Part shown: positions 36,113-47,922 of the stretch, in pieces
Numbering within the stretch: the first letter of the stretch is position 1
Layout of the letters: each line of letters begins with the position of its first letter
Source of the DNA: Ectocarpus siliculosus
Lineage: Eukaryota > Sar > Phaeophyceae > Ectocarpales > Ectocarpaceae
Direction of reading: 5' to 3'
Length of the DNA stretch: 64,000 nucleotides
Assembly (NCBI GenBank): GCA_000310025.1
Contig: FN648415.1
Location: forward strand, 118,800-182,799
Position numbers and translations under genes: made by a program
The notes under the pieces: generated by a model
Database searches by the model: none
The model's input: the letters and a program-made list of their open reading frames with translations, nothing else
Told to the model about the DNA's origin: nothing

Positions 36113-37567
36113 TACTTACAGGATGGTCGTCGTGACGTGATACATTTCTTGTTATTAGTATGGAAAAAAATAAAAAATAAAATGGCTCGATTTTTGAATT
36201 TCTACAGCAGTATGGACCAGACGCCGACTTTACATGGAAGTCGTACGAGTGTCGACTTAGTTGTGCTGTCACAGCATCTTCCACGCACTTCTGCCAGTGC
36301 TGGTTTGTTGATTGGAGTCTTGTAGGTCGAGATACAGCAGTGGGATTCTCGGGTTGTGGAGGCAAAAGTGAACCAGAGCAAAACATTTCATGCATATCTA
36401 GCTCGATTACTGCTGCTGTGTTTTTGCTACAGCAGTATGGACTAGACGCCGAACGACGTCCGCGTGCTACAAGTACCGCAACGACCCAACCGGATGGGAT
36501 ACTTCCTGCCACGGCGAAGCATAGTACATTGCGCTGCAAACATCCGTTCGTGTGTCGCGCGGCTGCCACATGTGTCGACGACAGGTACACGTACAAGCTG
36601 GGCCAGCCAAGAAGCTCACTTTCGTTGTTTCGCGTCTCACGCTGCCAATTCCACGAGTTTTGGCTTGAAATTTTGTGCCTACTCTTAGAAGACAATAGAA
36701 GATGCGCCGGTGCCAGAATTTTTCGAATCTGAGTTGATTTGGGTATTAAATGCTCAATTGGCGGTGTAGTGGGGGATGCTTCCGGTACTGAAATCAGTAT
36801 AAAAAACGTTTTTACAGATTAAGCCGAAATTTGGTGTGCACTTACCTGGGAGCATTGCGAGAACAATGATGGTAGTTACAAGGCTCAGGTCATCTTCCAT
36901 CGAAAGTTATGGCCTCGTAAAATATCCTCTACAATACAACATATTCCTCTATATTCCTATATATATTTTCGTCCCTGCGCCCAGGTGTAGAGGCCAGTAA
37001 GCAATTTTCTATTTACACCACGATTTTTACGAGTTGGAATCTGAAATTGTGACACGTGGTCGGTGTTAGTATAACGAAGACCTTGACTGGCCGTACTTTT
37101 TTTTTTTTTTTAGTCCCCCTATCGCGACCAATCAAGACGCCATTTTCCCTTTAATAGGGCTACCTCGTGAAAAAAAAAAAAAGTACGGCCAGTCAAGGTC
37201 TTCGTTATACTAACACCGACCACGTGTCAAAATTTCAGATTCTAACTCGTAAAAATCGTGGTGTAAATCGTTTTCAACCATTTTGTAGGCGTCTTGGCTG
37301 GCCCAGCTTGTAGAGCTCTCGCCATGTTGCCGTTACCGCGCAGGAGGACCCCTCGGACATGTTCCACATGGTGCTGCAACGACAGCAGTACTACTGTACA
37401 TATATGTCGTAGGAGAGTGGAGTTGCGCTGTCACGGCATCTCCCACGCACTCTCCTACCGGTGCTTGTGTCGATTGGAGTCTTGTAGGCCGAAATACAAG
37501 AGTGGGTTGGACTCCCGGGTTGTGGAAGCAAACCTGCCTGCAACAACAGAGAAGGCGGTGTTCTATT
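36113..37567 (+). repeat. Repeat module A, copy 2, split by an insertion
   Basis: Starts TACTTACAGGATGGTCGTCG and resumes after the insertion at 37313. The two outer parts (36113-36593 and 37313-37567) align without loss to the copies at 24945-25612 and, inverted, 46437-47128. The core GATTGGAGTCTTGTAGG occurs at 36310 and 37472. Confidence 0.85.
36594..37310. mobile_element. Mariner-like miniature element with TA duplication
   Basis: A 717-bp insertion with perfect 19-bp terminal inverted repeats (CAAGCTGGGCCAGCCAAGA) flanked by TA on each side (36592-36593 and 37311-37312). The related module copies at 24.9 and 46.7 kb lack it and have a single copy of the target. TA duplication is the mark of the Tc1/mariner superfamily. 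Inside, near the right end, 37014-37112 and 37175-37268 form a long inverted repeat with a loop near 60 bp. No transposase is encoded. Confidence 0.85.
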
Positions 37568-37582
37568 TACTATAATAGAGTA

Positions 37583-39420
37583 CTAGGGTTAAGGATTGGC
37601 CCCCCGCCCCCCAATGGGCCTGGGGGCCAACATCCCGGCCCGATGGTAGTGAGTGTCCGTGGGGAAGCAAAGAAGAAGAAGAAGGGTAGAGGATTTGTAG
37701 GGGGAAGAAGTGGAGAGGTAAGGAATTTGTGAAGAATTTTCGGCACTTGACGAGCGCGCGGTCCTGCGGAGGGGGAAGGGACGTGTGAGTCCATAGTCTG
37801 GTCTATCGGAAATTGTAAAGCCGAAAAACCGAAGTACACATTATGAACATTATGATGGAGATTGCCGACAAGAAAGGTACGAAGAGAGGAAATTGCACCC
37901 CACGTTCGAAGTTGGTGTGAGAAGTGCCGGAAGGAAGGAGTGCGAAGGGAAGAAAAGAAAAAAGAGACGTCGATGTTTGCGTCGTGGAACGACCTTCTGT
38001 AGGACGCAGGTATTCACGAATGCAAGACGGGGAGGTAAAATACCCATCATGAAGGTTGAAGGGCAGGACATAACTACACATAACCCGTGCGCGGAGGAGT
38101 TACCACGGAGGCTCATGAAGAAGAAGTTTCAAGGCCGGCTGCGAAAGTTTGAAGACACAAACATGTAATTAAGCGACGATGGCAAGCGCAACGGAAAAAG
38201 TGCACAAGTAGAAAAATGCATACAAAAAATGAAAATGCCGGATGCCGACCTATGGCTGTCTTGGAATGGAGGGATTCCCAGAATTTCCAAGAGGCAATCC
38301 ACAAGTATGGAGCCGACGACGATGAAGGACACACATGTGGTACGCGAAGAGGTACAGGGGAAGGAAACGCAAGGGGAAAAAATTGGTACTTGAACGCAGT
38401 CCTTCCTCAAAACGCAGGTACCTACACTGCAGTAGAAATGCAAGACTCGGAGGTAAAATACCCATTGTGAAAGTCAAAGCGAAGGTCATAACTGGACATG
38501 ATTCACGTGCGGAGACGCTGACACGGAGACGTATCAGGGAAGAGTCCGAAGGCCGGCTAAGAAGATTGAAGACATACGCGCTTAAGCACAGATGGTAATC
38601 GTAACGGCAAACATGACGAGGGGAACTATGCAAATTGAAATGAAAAGGTCGGATGCCGACCTATGGCTCTCTCGGAATGAAGGGAAGGGATTCCCACAAT
38701 TTCCAACAAGTGATGCACAAGTATCGAGGAGGCCGACGACGAGGACTCACCCAGTTGCGACACGCAAATAAGGATAGGGGAAGGAAACGCAAGGGGGGAA
38801 AAGTAGGACTTGAACGCTCCTCTATATAACACACGTACTCACCAATGCAAGACGGGGTGAAATACCCATCGTGAAAGTCAAAGCGCAGGTCATAACTACA
38901 TGTGACTCAAGCGCAGAAAAAGTGACACGGAGACTCATGAGGAAGAAGTTTGAAGGTCGGTCGAGAAGGTTTGAAAACACAAACGCCCAAGCGACGATGG
39001 AAATTGCAACGGCAAGACTCGACAAGGAGAAGAATGCATAAAAAACATGTAAAGGCCGGATGCCGACGTATGGCTCTCTAGGAATAAAGGGACTCCCTTT
39101 ATCTGCAACAGGTAATCCACAAGTATGGAGGAGTCCGACGCCGATGAAACGGCACACATGTAGTACGTAATGAAAGATAGAGAAAGGCAGCGAAGGGGGG
39201 AAACAAGTCGGACTTGAACCCAATCCTTCTTGATAACGCAGGTCCGCAGAAATGCAAGACGGGGTGATAAAAGACCCATCGTGGAAGCGAAAGAAAAGGT
39301 AATAACCGCATATTACTCATGTGCGGAAAAGGACACACGGAAACTTATCAACGAAAAGTTTGAAAGCCGGACAAGATGGTTGAATACACCACGACGCAAG
39401 TGACGATGGAGGTCTCAACC
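37583..39420 (+). repeat. Repeat with terminus AGGGTTAAGGATTGG and a four-unit array
   Basis: The left end CTAGGGTTAAGGATTGGCCC is followed by about 440 bp of unique head and then four diverged tandem units with a period near 410 bp, starting about 38028, 38448, 38854 and 39256. Each unit has AAAATACCCATC-type, AGGTCATAACT, GGATGCCGACCTATGGCTCT and AATGCAAGACGGGG words. A single inverted unit with the same end lies at 25680-26604. No protein is apparent on either strand. Confidence 0.75.
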
Positions 39421-39493
39421 GCAAAAGTGCAAAAGAGGGAAAGAGGGAAAGAGGCCGAAAAACAATTCCCCCCGTGGATCGTGACCGGTAGGG

Positions 39494-42009
39494 TCAAAAC
39501 GATAGAGACAGAATGGTAGAAAATAATGCCTGGCCAACGGAAGACATACCACCAGGTCCCGAGATCCCCGACCAAGGAAAACGTTGTTGAGAAAATGGGG
39601 AATGGTGCATACAAGAGCACATAATGGAATGCAGGCTATGTACCTCTCGCAAGGCATTTGGTGTAACCCCCAAGCACGAAAATGCACACCGCGGCCGGTG
39701 GAAGGGGAAAGTCAGGGTCGCAGATTCAGTTGTCGTCTCCGCCGCTGCTGTCGTTGCTGTCGTCGCTGTTGTCGCTGTCGTCGTCGTCGTCGATGTTGTC
39801 GCTGCTGACAAGGGTATCGTCGTTGCTGGCGTCGTCGCTGCTACTGTCATCACTCGCGGTGTCGTCGCCTGCCTCGGGGATCGCCCGGAACACGAAGGGG
39901 AAGAGGCATTGGTGTTGGGGGTGGTCGGTCCGGACGAAGAAGAACCCGACAGGTTAATGGTGTCGGACGCAGCCGGCTGAAGCTGTTGTGCACGTGTGAC
40001 GATGTCCATGTTGTCCGTAAGGGCGACCACATGGTACCCCCACCTGGTCTGGTTAGACCACCGTTTCTTTTCAACGGCGGCAAGAAACGTAGTGTCAAGT
40101 ATATACGAAGCTCTGGTCTTCTGGTAGTCAGCGTCGAAACCGACGAACGTGTCTCCGTCACACATGAGTACTTCTTCAAGCACCTGCAGTGGCGATTGAG
40201 CAAAGAAGGGAAGGAACAATACGGTAAGGTTGATTTCAAATAACGCTGTGGCGAAAGGCAAGGCGGAGGGATGGGACCCGTATGGCACGATGCACACGAA
40301 GCAGATTATGTGCGGATCGTTGGTGGGAGAGAAGAAAAGGGTATGGTAAGAGATGCGGTATGTAGGCCCGCCACACATCCAGAAACCGAAATACGTGAAG
40401 TGGGAAAAATAGAAGACCCTGTCGCTATTTTTGCAGGCAGGCTTCTTCAACGACTTGAGGACCACTTGGCTGTATGTGGACCTACGAGACTCCAATCGAC
40501 ACCCAAGGACCGGTAGGAGTGTGTGGAAATTGTCCATACCGCACCAGTCGTCACTCCCACCACTCCAACTTATTGCAGTACAACAGTGGTACGATGCGGA
40601 GGATGTTCCGAGGAGCCCTGCACTTCGCGCGGCAACCACAAAATGGCAAGAACGTGGAGAAATGAACTCACCGGGGTACCGATAGACATCGCAGAAGTAA
40701 TGAGAACGCCGTCGGGGGCGTGCGGTCCAACGTCCTCCGCGCCGTGGACAGGAACGACGGTAAACAACGTGGGCACCACGTCATAATCGTGGTGGGTGTG
40801 GGGGTTGAGCCTGCTGTTGCAAGTGAAGGGCACGCCCAACCCAAGGTTGCATGTCGAATTACACGGCGGAGTGCCGTACCCGCATTTCATGCGGATGACA
40901 GGGCCTGTGTTTGTGAACCTCAGTAGTACCGGGTAAACGCCCGCGAGTGTCTGTTGGGCGGAAACGACGTTGAAGGATAAGACCTTGTTCCCCGTAGGGA
41001 CGGATTTATAAATAGTGGTCGGCGGAAGGTTCGGGCCGGAGTTGGTCGGGGCGAGGGCCGCCAAGAACTGGTCCCTGCGGTCGTTGTTCTGCAAGAGGCC
41101 CATTGGAGATGGGGCAGTTGTACGGTCGGAAGGAGAAGGAGGGATAACGTTGGCATGTGTTAGTGGGAGAAAGGATGGGTACGAGAGGCACGTAGGAGAT
41201 GGGGCAGTTGTACGGTCGGAAGGAGAAGGAGGGATAACGTTGGCATGTGTTAGTGGGAGAAAGGATGGGTACGAGAGGCACGTAGGAGATGGGGCAGTTG
41301 TACGGTCGGAAGGGGAAGGAGGGAAAACGTTGGCATGTGTGAGCGGGAGAAAGGACAGGTACGCTGTAAGCATGTACGGCGTCCGCGTGTATGGAGATGA
41401 GGAGGTCAAGGCGGGTATGAACGCAGGTGATGGTATATTGGACGTTGGCGGACAGGATGAGAGTCGAAGGGGGTGGATAAACGAACCATTGAAAGGTCGA
41501 GGACAGGGCATATATGAAAACGGGAGGAGAGACAGGTGGAGCGGTTGGGCGGATGGAAATTTGATGAATAGCAAAGGTAAATGGCCGAGTTGTGGAGTGG
41601 AGCAAGTACGCCGGCCAGTATGGGACATGTGCGGGTGATCATAATTGAAAAGGGTTGTGTGTGGAGGTTCGGCCGTGAGAAACGGTGCATGGAAGCGGAA
41701 TGTTCGGCCCGTTGGGAAGGATGGCGTAGGTATGTTTGGGTGTGAACGTTTGCCAAGATGATTGACGAGGAGCGGTGATGGTGTGGACCGAATGTGCAGC
41801 CGACGCCGTTTGAAAGTCACACGTTGTTCCGATTTTGTTTGGTGCTTCAACGCTGGGGGCTTGTTGAAGGCGTCTGGGGACAGCATGGTACGATCCCCGA
41901 GGTAAATGGAGGCGTGCCATGCGTTGAAATATGCACCTTGACAAGCACAATAACTGCATCTGAAGAACGGCCGGCAAGAGTCGTGGAAGTTCAGGAATTT
42001 GTCCTCATG
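39494..42009 (-). CDS. Uncharacterised multi-exon gene, 3' part
   Basis: Two exons join in phase. Exon A runs from about 42009 to 40672 (donor GTGAGT at 40671); exon B starts at 40183 (acceptor CGCCACTGCAG) and stays open to 39494. Exon A begins after an upstream stop with a Cys/aromatic segment (FLNFHDSCRPFFRCSYCAC, then AWHASIYLGDRTML), a long Pro/Ser/Thr-rich stretch with a 30-residue tandem repeat, and a Cys-containing end (GTPPCNSTCNLGLGVPFTC). Exon B starts VLEEVLMCDGDTFVGFDADY, continues to RWGYHVVALTDNMDIV, and then becomes a Thr/Ala run (trinucleotide repeat 39730-39850). The exon B end is uncertain; a donor near 39693 is possible. The intron holds a module A core word. I know no family; the architecture suggests a surface or scaffold protein, but that is a guess. 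Confidence 0.4.
41106..41365 (-). repeat. 90-bp tandem repeat within exon A, in frame
   Basis: Units start at 41106, 41196 and 41286 (the last is diverged and about 80 bp). The 90-bp period keeps the frame, giving a 30-residue protein repeat with HANVIPPSPSDRTTAPSP. The first two units are almost identical, so expansion is recent. Confidence 0.9.
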
Positions 42010-42066
42010 CTTATTTCACTCAGTAGTTTACGTCGATCAAACATGTAACGGTTAATGAAATAAAAA

Positions 42067-42549
42067 NNNNNNNNNNNNNNNNNNNNNNNNNNNNNNNNNN
42101 NNNNNNNNNNNNNNNNNNNNNNNNNNNNNNNNNNNNNNNNNNNNNNNNNNNNNNNNNNNNNNNNNNNNNNNNNNNNNNNNNNNNNNNNNNNNNNNNNNNN
42201 NNNNNNNNNNNNNNNNNNNNNNNNNNNNNNNNNNNNNNNNNNNNNNNNNNNNNNNNNNNNNNNNNNNNNNNNNNNNNNNNNNNNNNNNNNNNNNNNNNNN
42301 NNNNNNNNNNNNNNNNNNNNNNNNNNNNNNNNNNNNNNNNNNNNNNNNNNNNNNNNNNNNNNNNNNNNNNNNNNNNNNNNNNNNNNNNNNNNNNNNNNNN
42401 NNNNNNNNNNNNNNNNNNNNNNNNNNNNNNNNNNNNNNNNNNNNNNNNNNNNNNNNNNNNNNNNNNNNNNNNNNNNNNNNNNNNNNNNNNNNNNNNNNNN
42501 NNNNNNNNNNNNNNNNNNNNNNNNNNNNNNNNNNNNNNNNNNNNNNNNN
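42067..42549. other. Assembly gap of 483 N
   Basis: The gap interrupts the minus-strand gene between two exon-bearing regions. Frames drawn across it are meaningless. Confidence 0.98.
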
Positions 42550-42656
42550 TTATAGGCAACGCATGTATGCAGATACATAGTAGTGTGTGATGTAGGGAAT
42601 ACAGATAGTCCAACCACAATAGCAATACCGAGCAGGAGCTATTGTCGTTTACCTTG

Positions 42657-43986
42657 CCGTAGATCAATAATCAATGGTATTGTTGCGGCAATACCAATGT
42701 AATGTAGAATATTGTAAGTTTTCGACTCTACAAAAATATTCGGAGCAGCTGGCCGGCGATTGTCGAAGTTGAGAAGTTTTGAAGGGTTTTTGAACCGATA
42801 GAGGTCGATGTCGATCTCGTCAACACCACGACAGGATGCTGGTACACACTTCATTCTACGAATTCATGTGCGCGGTCGGTCATAGAGGTTGTTGCAGTCC
42901 GACGTTCGACGGCCAGAAAGGTTCACACGTTTTGGGAGTGGATGTCGGGCGACAGGTTTGGTATTTGGGGGACACACGTACACCTGATCCCTGCAGGCGC
43001 GACATCCGTACATCGGTAATGATCGCCCAAGACGACGTAGGGCAGGTGGCGTGCGCACGTTGTTTTCATGGTACGAACACCTGAAGCTGCTGGCATGAGG
43101 AGGAGTAAAATGTTGGGTGATGGTTGGATTTGTAGGCATGGGCTCACGTCGTTCATGTGTTTTGCTGTAAGGATGACAGGGCGATGGTTCACATGGCAGC
43201 ATGTCTAGAGTCAGGGATGAAAAACGCGACCGTGTCATAGAATATCATACCCGTTGGAGGTTCTGTGTTGTGTCGCACGGGAAGCACAGAACGCGCACAT
43301 GAATTAGAGCTAGCAATGTTCGGTTGGAGACGGGGGCCGAGAAATGTCGTTGTGGTCGAAGTTCCCGGACGCGCCATGGGCAAGGTTGAGGCTGTTGGAA
43401 AAACGGAGGACTACGCACGCATGCGCGCGACAAAGAAAATACTTTAAAAAAAAACGAATATTGCGGAACGCCGTAAGTTGCTTTGTGGACGGTATCTACG
43501 TGCTAAACGTACTCACGTGGGGATGGTGGACCTTGCCCTTCCCGTTCTTGGGGGAGGTTGTATTTTTGGTTGGCGTCGCTCCCGTGCTGGCGGTGGCGAA
43601 GGCGGCCTAAACAGGACGTCGAGGCGTGAACGAAGAAGGGAAGGAGGGACGGACACAGGGTGAGAAATCTTCGGCTTTGAGTAAGGGTGTGCAAAGTAGA
43701 CAAATTCGTTTGAAGAGGTTTTCACAAAATCTATCAGCGGTGTCCGCTTCGCAAGAAGACGATAGGGAAGGTGGGTGTACAAGGTATGGAGGTGGTAACG
43801 TATGAGTCGTGTTCGGGCCGTGTCTTGGGGGAAGGCGTGATCATGGGCTTCTACGTGGTCGCGTGAAGGCAAGACGCACGAATGGGTCGGCGGGCGCTGG
43901 TATTGTGTAAAAACGTTGCGTGGAAACGGCAAGAGTACCTTTGCTTTGGCGCTGGGAGTGCGCTTGCCACGCGTCGTAGGAGCCAT
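42657..43986 (-). CDS. Candidate 5' exons of the uncharacterised gene
   Basis: Three pieces on the minus strand have plausible splice borders: an ATG at 43986 opening MAPTTRGKRTPSAKAK to a donor GTACTC (basic N-terminus); an exon at about 43403-43255 after acceptor TTTTCCAACAG, ending before GTATGA; and an exon ending near 42657 before GTAAAC, reading EIDIDLYRFKNPSKLLNFD and then YNILHYIGIAATIPLIIDL (one hydrophobic segment, possibly membrane). The first two join in phase 0. Whether they belong with the exons beyond the gap is inference from strand and distance only. Confidence 0.3.
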
Positions 43987-44291
43987 GTCGATGTCGTGGA
44001 CGGGTGTGGGGGAGCTTGTGGGAGTGTCGGGGAGGGTTGTGGGAGGGACGTCGGGAAGAATGTCGCTGTGTCGTTGTGGGGAGGTGGGACGGGGGGAGCG
44101 GAGGCAGGAGTCGACGGATTTCGATTACGCACCAGCCCATTAGATATGAAAAGGTAAGAATCCCGACAAAAAAACGTGGATCATTCGTTTTAAACCACGA
44201 AGGAAAATAGAAATGAAAGACCACACGAATGAATCTATACCTAGTTATACAATCGTAGCATATATCGTTGCACATGTGAATCGATCTCACC

Positions 44292-44955
44292 TCCCTTGGA
44301 CGGACAAGAGATGGTCACCGAATTTTTTTTTGAGTTCACCATCCTCCACGTTGAGCGAGGCGAAGTTGCATCGGCAGTTATACATCCTCGATTCCTTCCT
44401 GAACCTCTGCGCTGATGGCTCCGGAGAATCGTACGATTCTTTCAATGAAGGGGGTAGTGGCGGCAGTCGCGGGAGGATGTACTTCCCATTCTTGCAACAA
44501 ATGCCCTTGGACTCTTTAGCGAACAGTTTGCCGCCACAATGCCGGCAAGGATCTCCGGTCTGCGCTGTGATGCCCTGGTCTCGTCGCGTCTCCTCCAAGG
44601 CTCGCTGGCGGTCTCCAACAATGGCTCGTAGTGAGATGGAGTCGTCCTCGGCGTGAAAGATGTCGTTGAAGGGCAACCCCCTTTTGTTGTTGATGACGGT
44701 CGCTCTACGCCGTCGACGTGCGGCGTTGAGCTGTTGTGCTCTGTCGGCATGGCGAGTTGTACGACGGCTGTTGATGGCCTCTGCCGACGCGGAGTATTGT
44801 GCTCTACGATGGGCGTTGAGGGCATCGGCGGAGGCAGCACGCTGAGCCCCTCGACGCGTGTTTATGTCGGTGGCGTTGACAACTCGGTACCGGCGGTTCC
44901 TTGTGCTTGTGTCGTCTCGACGGCGGTTGTTGCCGCGATCTCTTGGATCGGTCAT
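44292..44955 (-). pseudogene. Second Helitron transposase N-terminal fragment
   Basis: From ATG 44955, an Arg/Ala-rich head with repeated RRxxxxAxA segments leads to DPCRHCGGKLFAKESKG, ICCKNGKYILPRLPPLP, then FRKESRMYNCRCNFASLNV. This is the same Helitron N-terminal motif order as the fragment at 32746-33646 (CxxC, CC, GK, P-rich, R-YN). A donor-like GTGAGA follows at 44291, so the frame may continue in another exon, but no HUH or helicase domain was found on this strand within the following several kb. The two fragments differ clearly in sequence, so they come from different Helitron lineages and not from a recent duplication. Confidence 0.7.
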
Positions 44956-45045
44956 GAGTTGGGGTGTACAGTGCGTGGTAAAGCACTGGGTTGCTGTGTG
45001 GTAGGGTTGAGCGCTAGAAACCTATTGGTGGGGCTGGACGTGTGA

Positions 45046-46436
45046 ACGACGTGCGTGTCGTCTTTCGGAATCTTTAGGAAGGCCCAATAAAAATATTCAA
45101 TTTTTCCCGATTGCTGTGTCGGTGTCATACTGCTTACTTCATCAGTTGATGCTGATGTGCACCGAAAGTCGGGTCATACGAGCCTTTTTCCACACTTGGC
45201 GTCCGGCTGTTTCAACCTGATAGTATTACATGTTTGGGACACTCAGGCGCACGATCATCGTTTTTGTTGCCCTTTGCAGTTGGCATGGACTCCAACACGT
45301 ACTCGGTCTTTCCTGTAGTTCCGCAGTACGCATCATCCTCACGGCATGTCTAGTGTGATGGCAGTTGATTGAATAACCACTGCAGCCGTCCCCAAAAAGA
45401 TGCAAATCTTCGCGGGTACATCAAAGAAGAAAGCCATTTCAATTGGCAGCGCCTGCGACACGTTTTTGGGTCTTCTGGTGGAGAACTACGGTGTAGTGTT
45501 GTGATGAGTTGTTCGCGTACTCACTCCAGGAGGTATATTCAATGGGTCGGACGCCGGAGGACGACGAACTGGTGGCAAACGTCCCAAATTGTCGAGGGCG
45601 ATCGATAATATTAGGGTATTCCAGTTTGGTGTTTGGATTCGAACCCAGATGTGTGGAAGAAGTCCGGCGTGTACTAACAAATTTAATGTGAAATAGACTA
45701 CAGGTTACCGTATTCTTCTTTTCCAACTTTTCTTTTGTCATCCTATCTATGTGACGTCACGAAGTGGTACATGTTGCCATTCATTTTATCCTTTCCTGCG
45801 TCTCCGGGGTAAAATCGTTAAAAAAAATAAAACGGAACATGGACTTCGTAAAGATCCACCGGCCTCCGGTGGTGTCAAACAAAAATGTCAACCTGAAGTT
45901 GTCCTGCTGTGAAGCAAAAACAGATATATATATATCGACTTATCTACATGTATATGCATGGACGCGTTTTTTTTTTGTCGTTGTTGCACGGACACTTGCT
46001 TGCATAGTCGCCGCTGTATGTATCGGACGGGGTAGGGCGTAGAAAATGCGGTCACAACATAGCTAACTCCACACTCTTACGACCATGATCAGTCGGCGTC
46101 TCGTCGATACGATAGTCGCAGGTGGGCATGATGAAGGTCGCGACCCGTCCCCCGCCGTTCGATGTAAAATGATATAAGCAAAAGTTGGACTGCGTAAAGA
46201 TACGGCGGTCTTCTTGGCAGTGCCAAAGGACAATGGAAAAATACCGCAGGGGACATACATGTCCCTATATGCTGTCTGGGAAATCGTAGACATACAGGTA
46301 GCTTTTTCTGACCCTATTAATTCATTGCTAATCTGACTCTGACTCTTACCTATGACAGAGATGGATTCGTTGTGTCATATTCAGAAGAAAAAAAAAATTG
46401 CATCATGTCGCAAAAAAAAAAAAAAGGTGAGCGGAA
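45046..46436. other. Unassigned; partial repeat and a short plus frame
   Basis: A plus-strand frame at 45509-45691 (VYSMGRTPEDDELVANV ... RCVEEVRRVLTNLM) looks protein-like but matches nothing I know. At about 46140-46230 the sequence recalls the far end of the AGGGTTAAGGATTGG repeat family (words GTAAAATGATATAAGC and TGCGTAAAGAT). Confidence 0.4.
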
Positions 46437-47128
46437 TAAAAATAAATAGAACACCGTACCCTCTGTTGTTGCAGGCACGTTTGCTGCACAACCAAAACGG
46501 GAACCCAAACCACTCTCGTCTTCCAGCGTAGAAGACTGCATGATGCAAGCACCGGTAGGAGAGTGCGGGAAAGATGCCGTGACAGCACAACTCCACTCTC
46601 CTACAACATCTATGCACAGTAGTACTGCCGTCGTCGGAGCACCATATATGTGGAAGATCTCGGGGGGGTCCTCCCGCGCAATAACGACAACGTCGCGAGA
46701 GCCCTGCGTGTGTATCTGTCGTCGATACACGAAGCAGCCGCACGACACAAGAACGGATGTTTACATCGCATTGTAGTATGGTTAGCCGTGGCAGGAAGTA
46801 TCCCATCCAGTTGGTCTGTAGTAAAAACACAGCAGCACGGTAGTCGAGCTATGCATGCAATTTTTTGCTGTGGCTGCAGGCATACTTTTGCCTCCACAAC
46901 TCGAGAATCCCACAGCTGTATCTCGACCTACAAGACTCCAAACAACAAAGCAGCGCTGGCAGAAGTGCGTGGAAGATGCCGTCACAACACAACTCAGTCG
47001 ACACTCGCCAACTTCTATGTACAGTCGGCGTCTGGTCCATACCGCTGTACGAAAAATAATATCACAGCCATTTTTTTTTTTTTCCATACTAATAACAAGA
47101 AATGTGTCACGTCACGACGACCATCCTG
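46437..47128 (-). repeat. Repeat module A, copy 3, inverted, no insertion
   Basis: Reads as the complement of 36113-37567 without the mariner-like element. It ends with GACGACCATCCTGTAAG at the right. It provides the second empty site for that insertion (complement near 46695-46725). Confidence 0.8.
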
Positions 47129-47520
47129 TAAGTATTATTTTTTTTTTGGTTCTGCCTTGTTCCTTTTCGGCGGAACCTCTTTCATCTGTCGCCGATCGTC
47201 AGCTGTTCGAACACACCCGTGGCATTCGACGGATCGCGTTTTGGCGCACTCTTCTCTTTTTGCATTTTCTTTCTTCTTTTGGTTGCCTTTCGTTTGTCCA
47301 TGAACAGGTCGATTTGACCATGGGTATGCATCGCATCTCACGAAATCATATGGGAGATTTAGGCTCTCAAGCGTACATACAAGAGACAAAGAGAGACCCA
47401 TCTCGAAAGAGAGGAAAGAGGTTCGCCGGTTGATGGGGCGCCAAGGGCACCGAAATGTAGTTTGGCATCGCCATATATTATATTTTGATATTTTGATATT
47501 CTGGTCTCAACCCTCGAAGG

Positions 47521-47870
47521 CGGTGCCGCCATATTTCAGTACCGCCACCAAAAAACCGCCATATTTGGCAGTACCGGGAACCGCCGAAGACGGTACCGCC
47601 ATATTTCAGTACCGCCAGAAAAATACCGGCATATTTGGCAGTACCGGGAACCGCCGAAGGCGGTACCGGCATATTTCAGTACCGTCAGAAAAATACCGCC
47701 GTATTTGGCAGTACCGGGAACCGCCTAAAAAAAACGCCATATTGACGTACCGCCAAAAAAGTACCGCCATTATTGGCAGTACCGGGAACCGCCAAAGGCG
47801 GTACCGCCGGAAAACGAAATACCGCCAACCGCCAAAAAAGTACCGCCACATTGACGTACCGCCCCGCCTG
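47521..47870. repeat. Minisatellite, 70-bp unit, five copies
   Basis: CGGTACCGCC-type words recur at 47521, 47591, 47661, about 47731 and 47800. Each unit contains CAGTACCG and GGAACCGCC and forms a GGCGGTACCGCC palindrome at the junctions. It lies immediately downstream of the retropepsin-like fragment. Confidence 0.85.
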
Positions 47871-47922
47871 GATCCGCCTAAAAAACTAGTACCGAGGTGT
47901 ACCCTGGTTATTTCTCCCAGTG

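Noticed and set aside
39720-39860. Trinucleotide GTC/GCT run as a separate microsatellite locus
   Set aside because: It lies within the possible exon B, where it encodes a Thr/Ala run; noted there instead.
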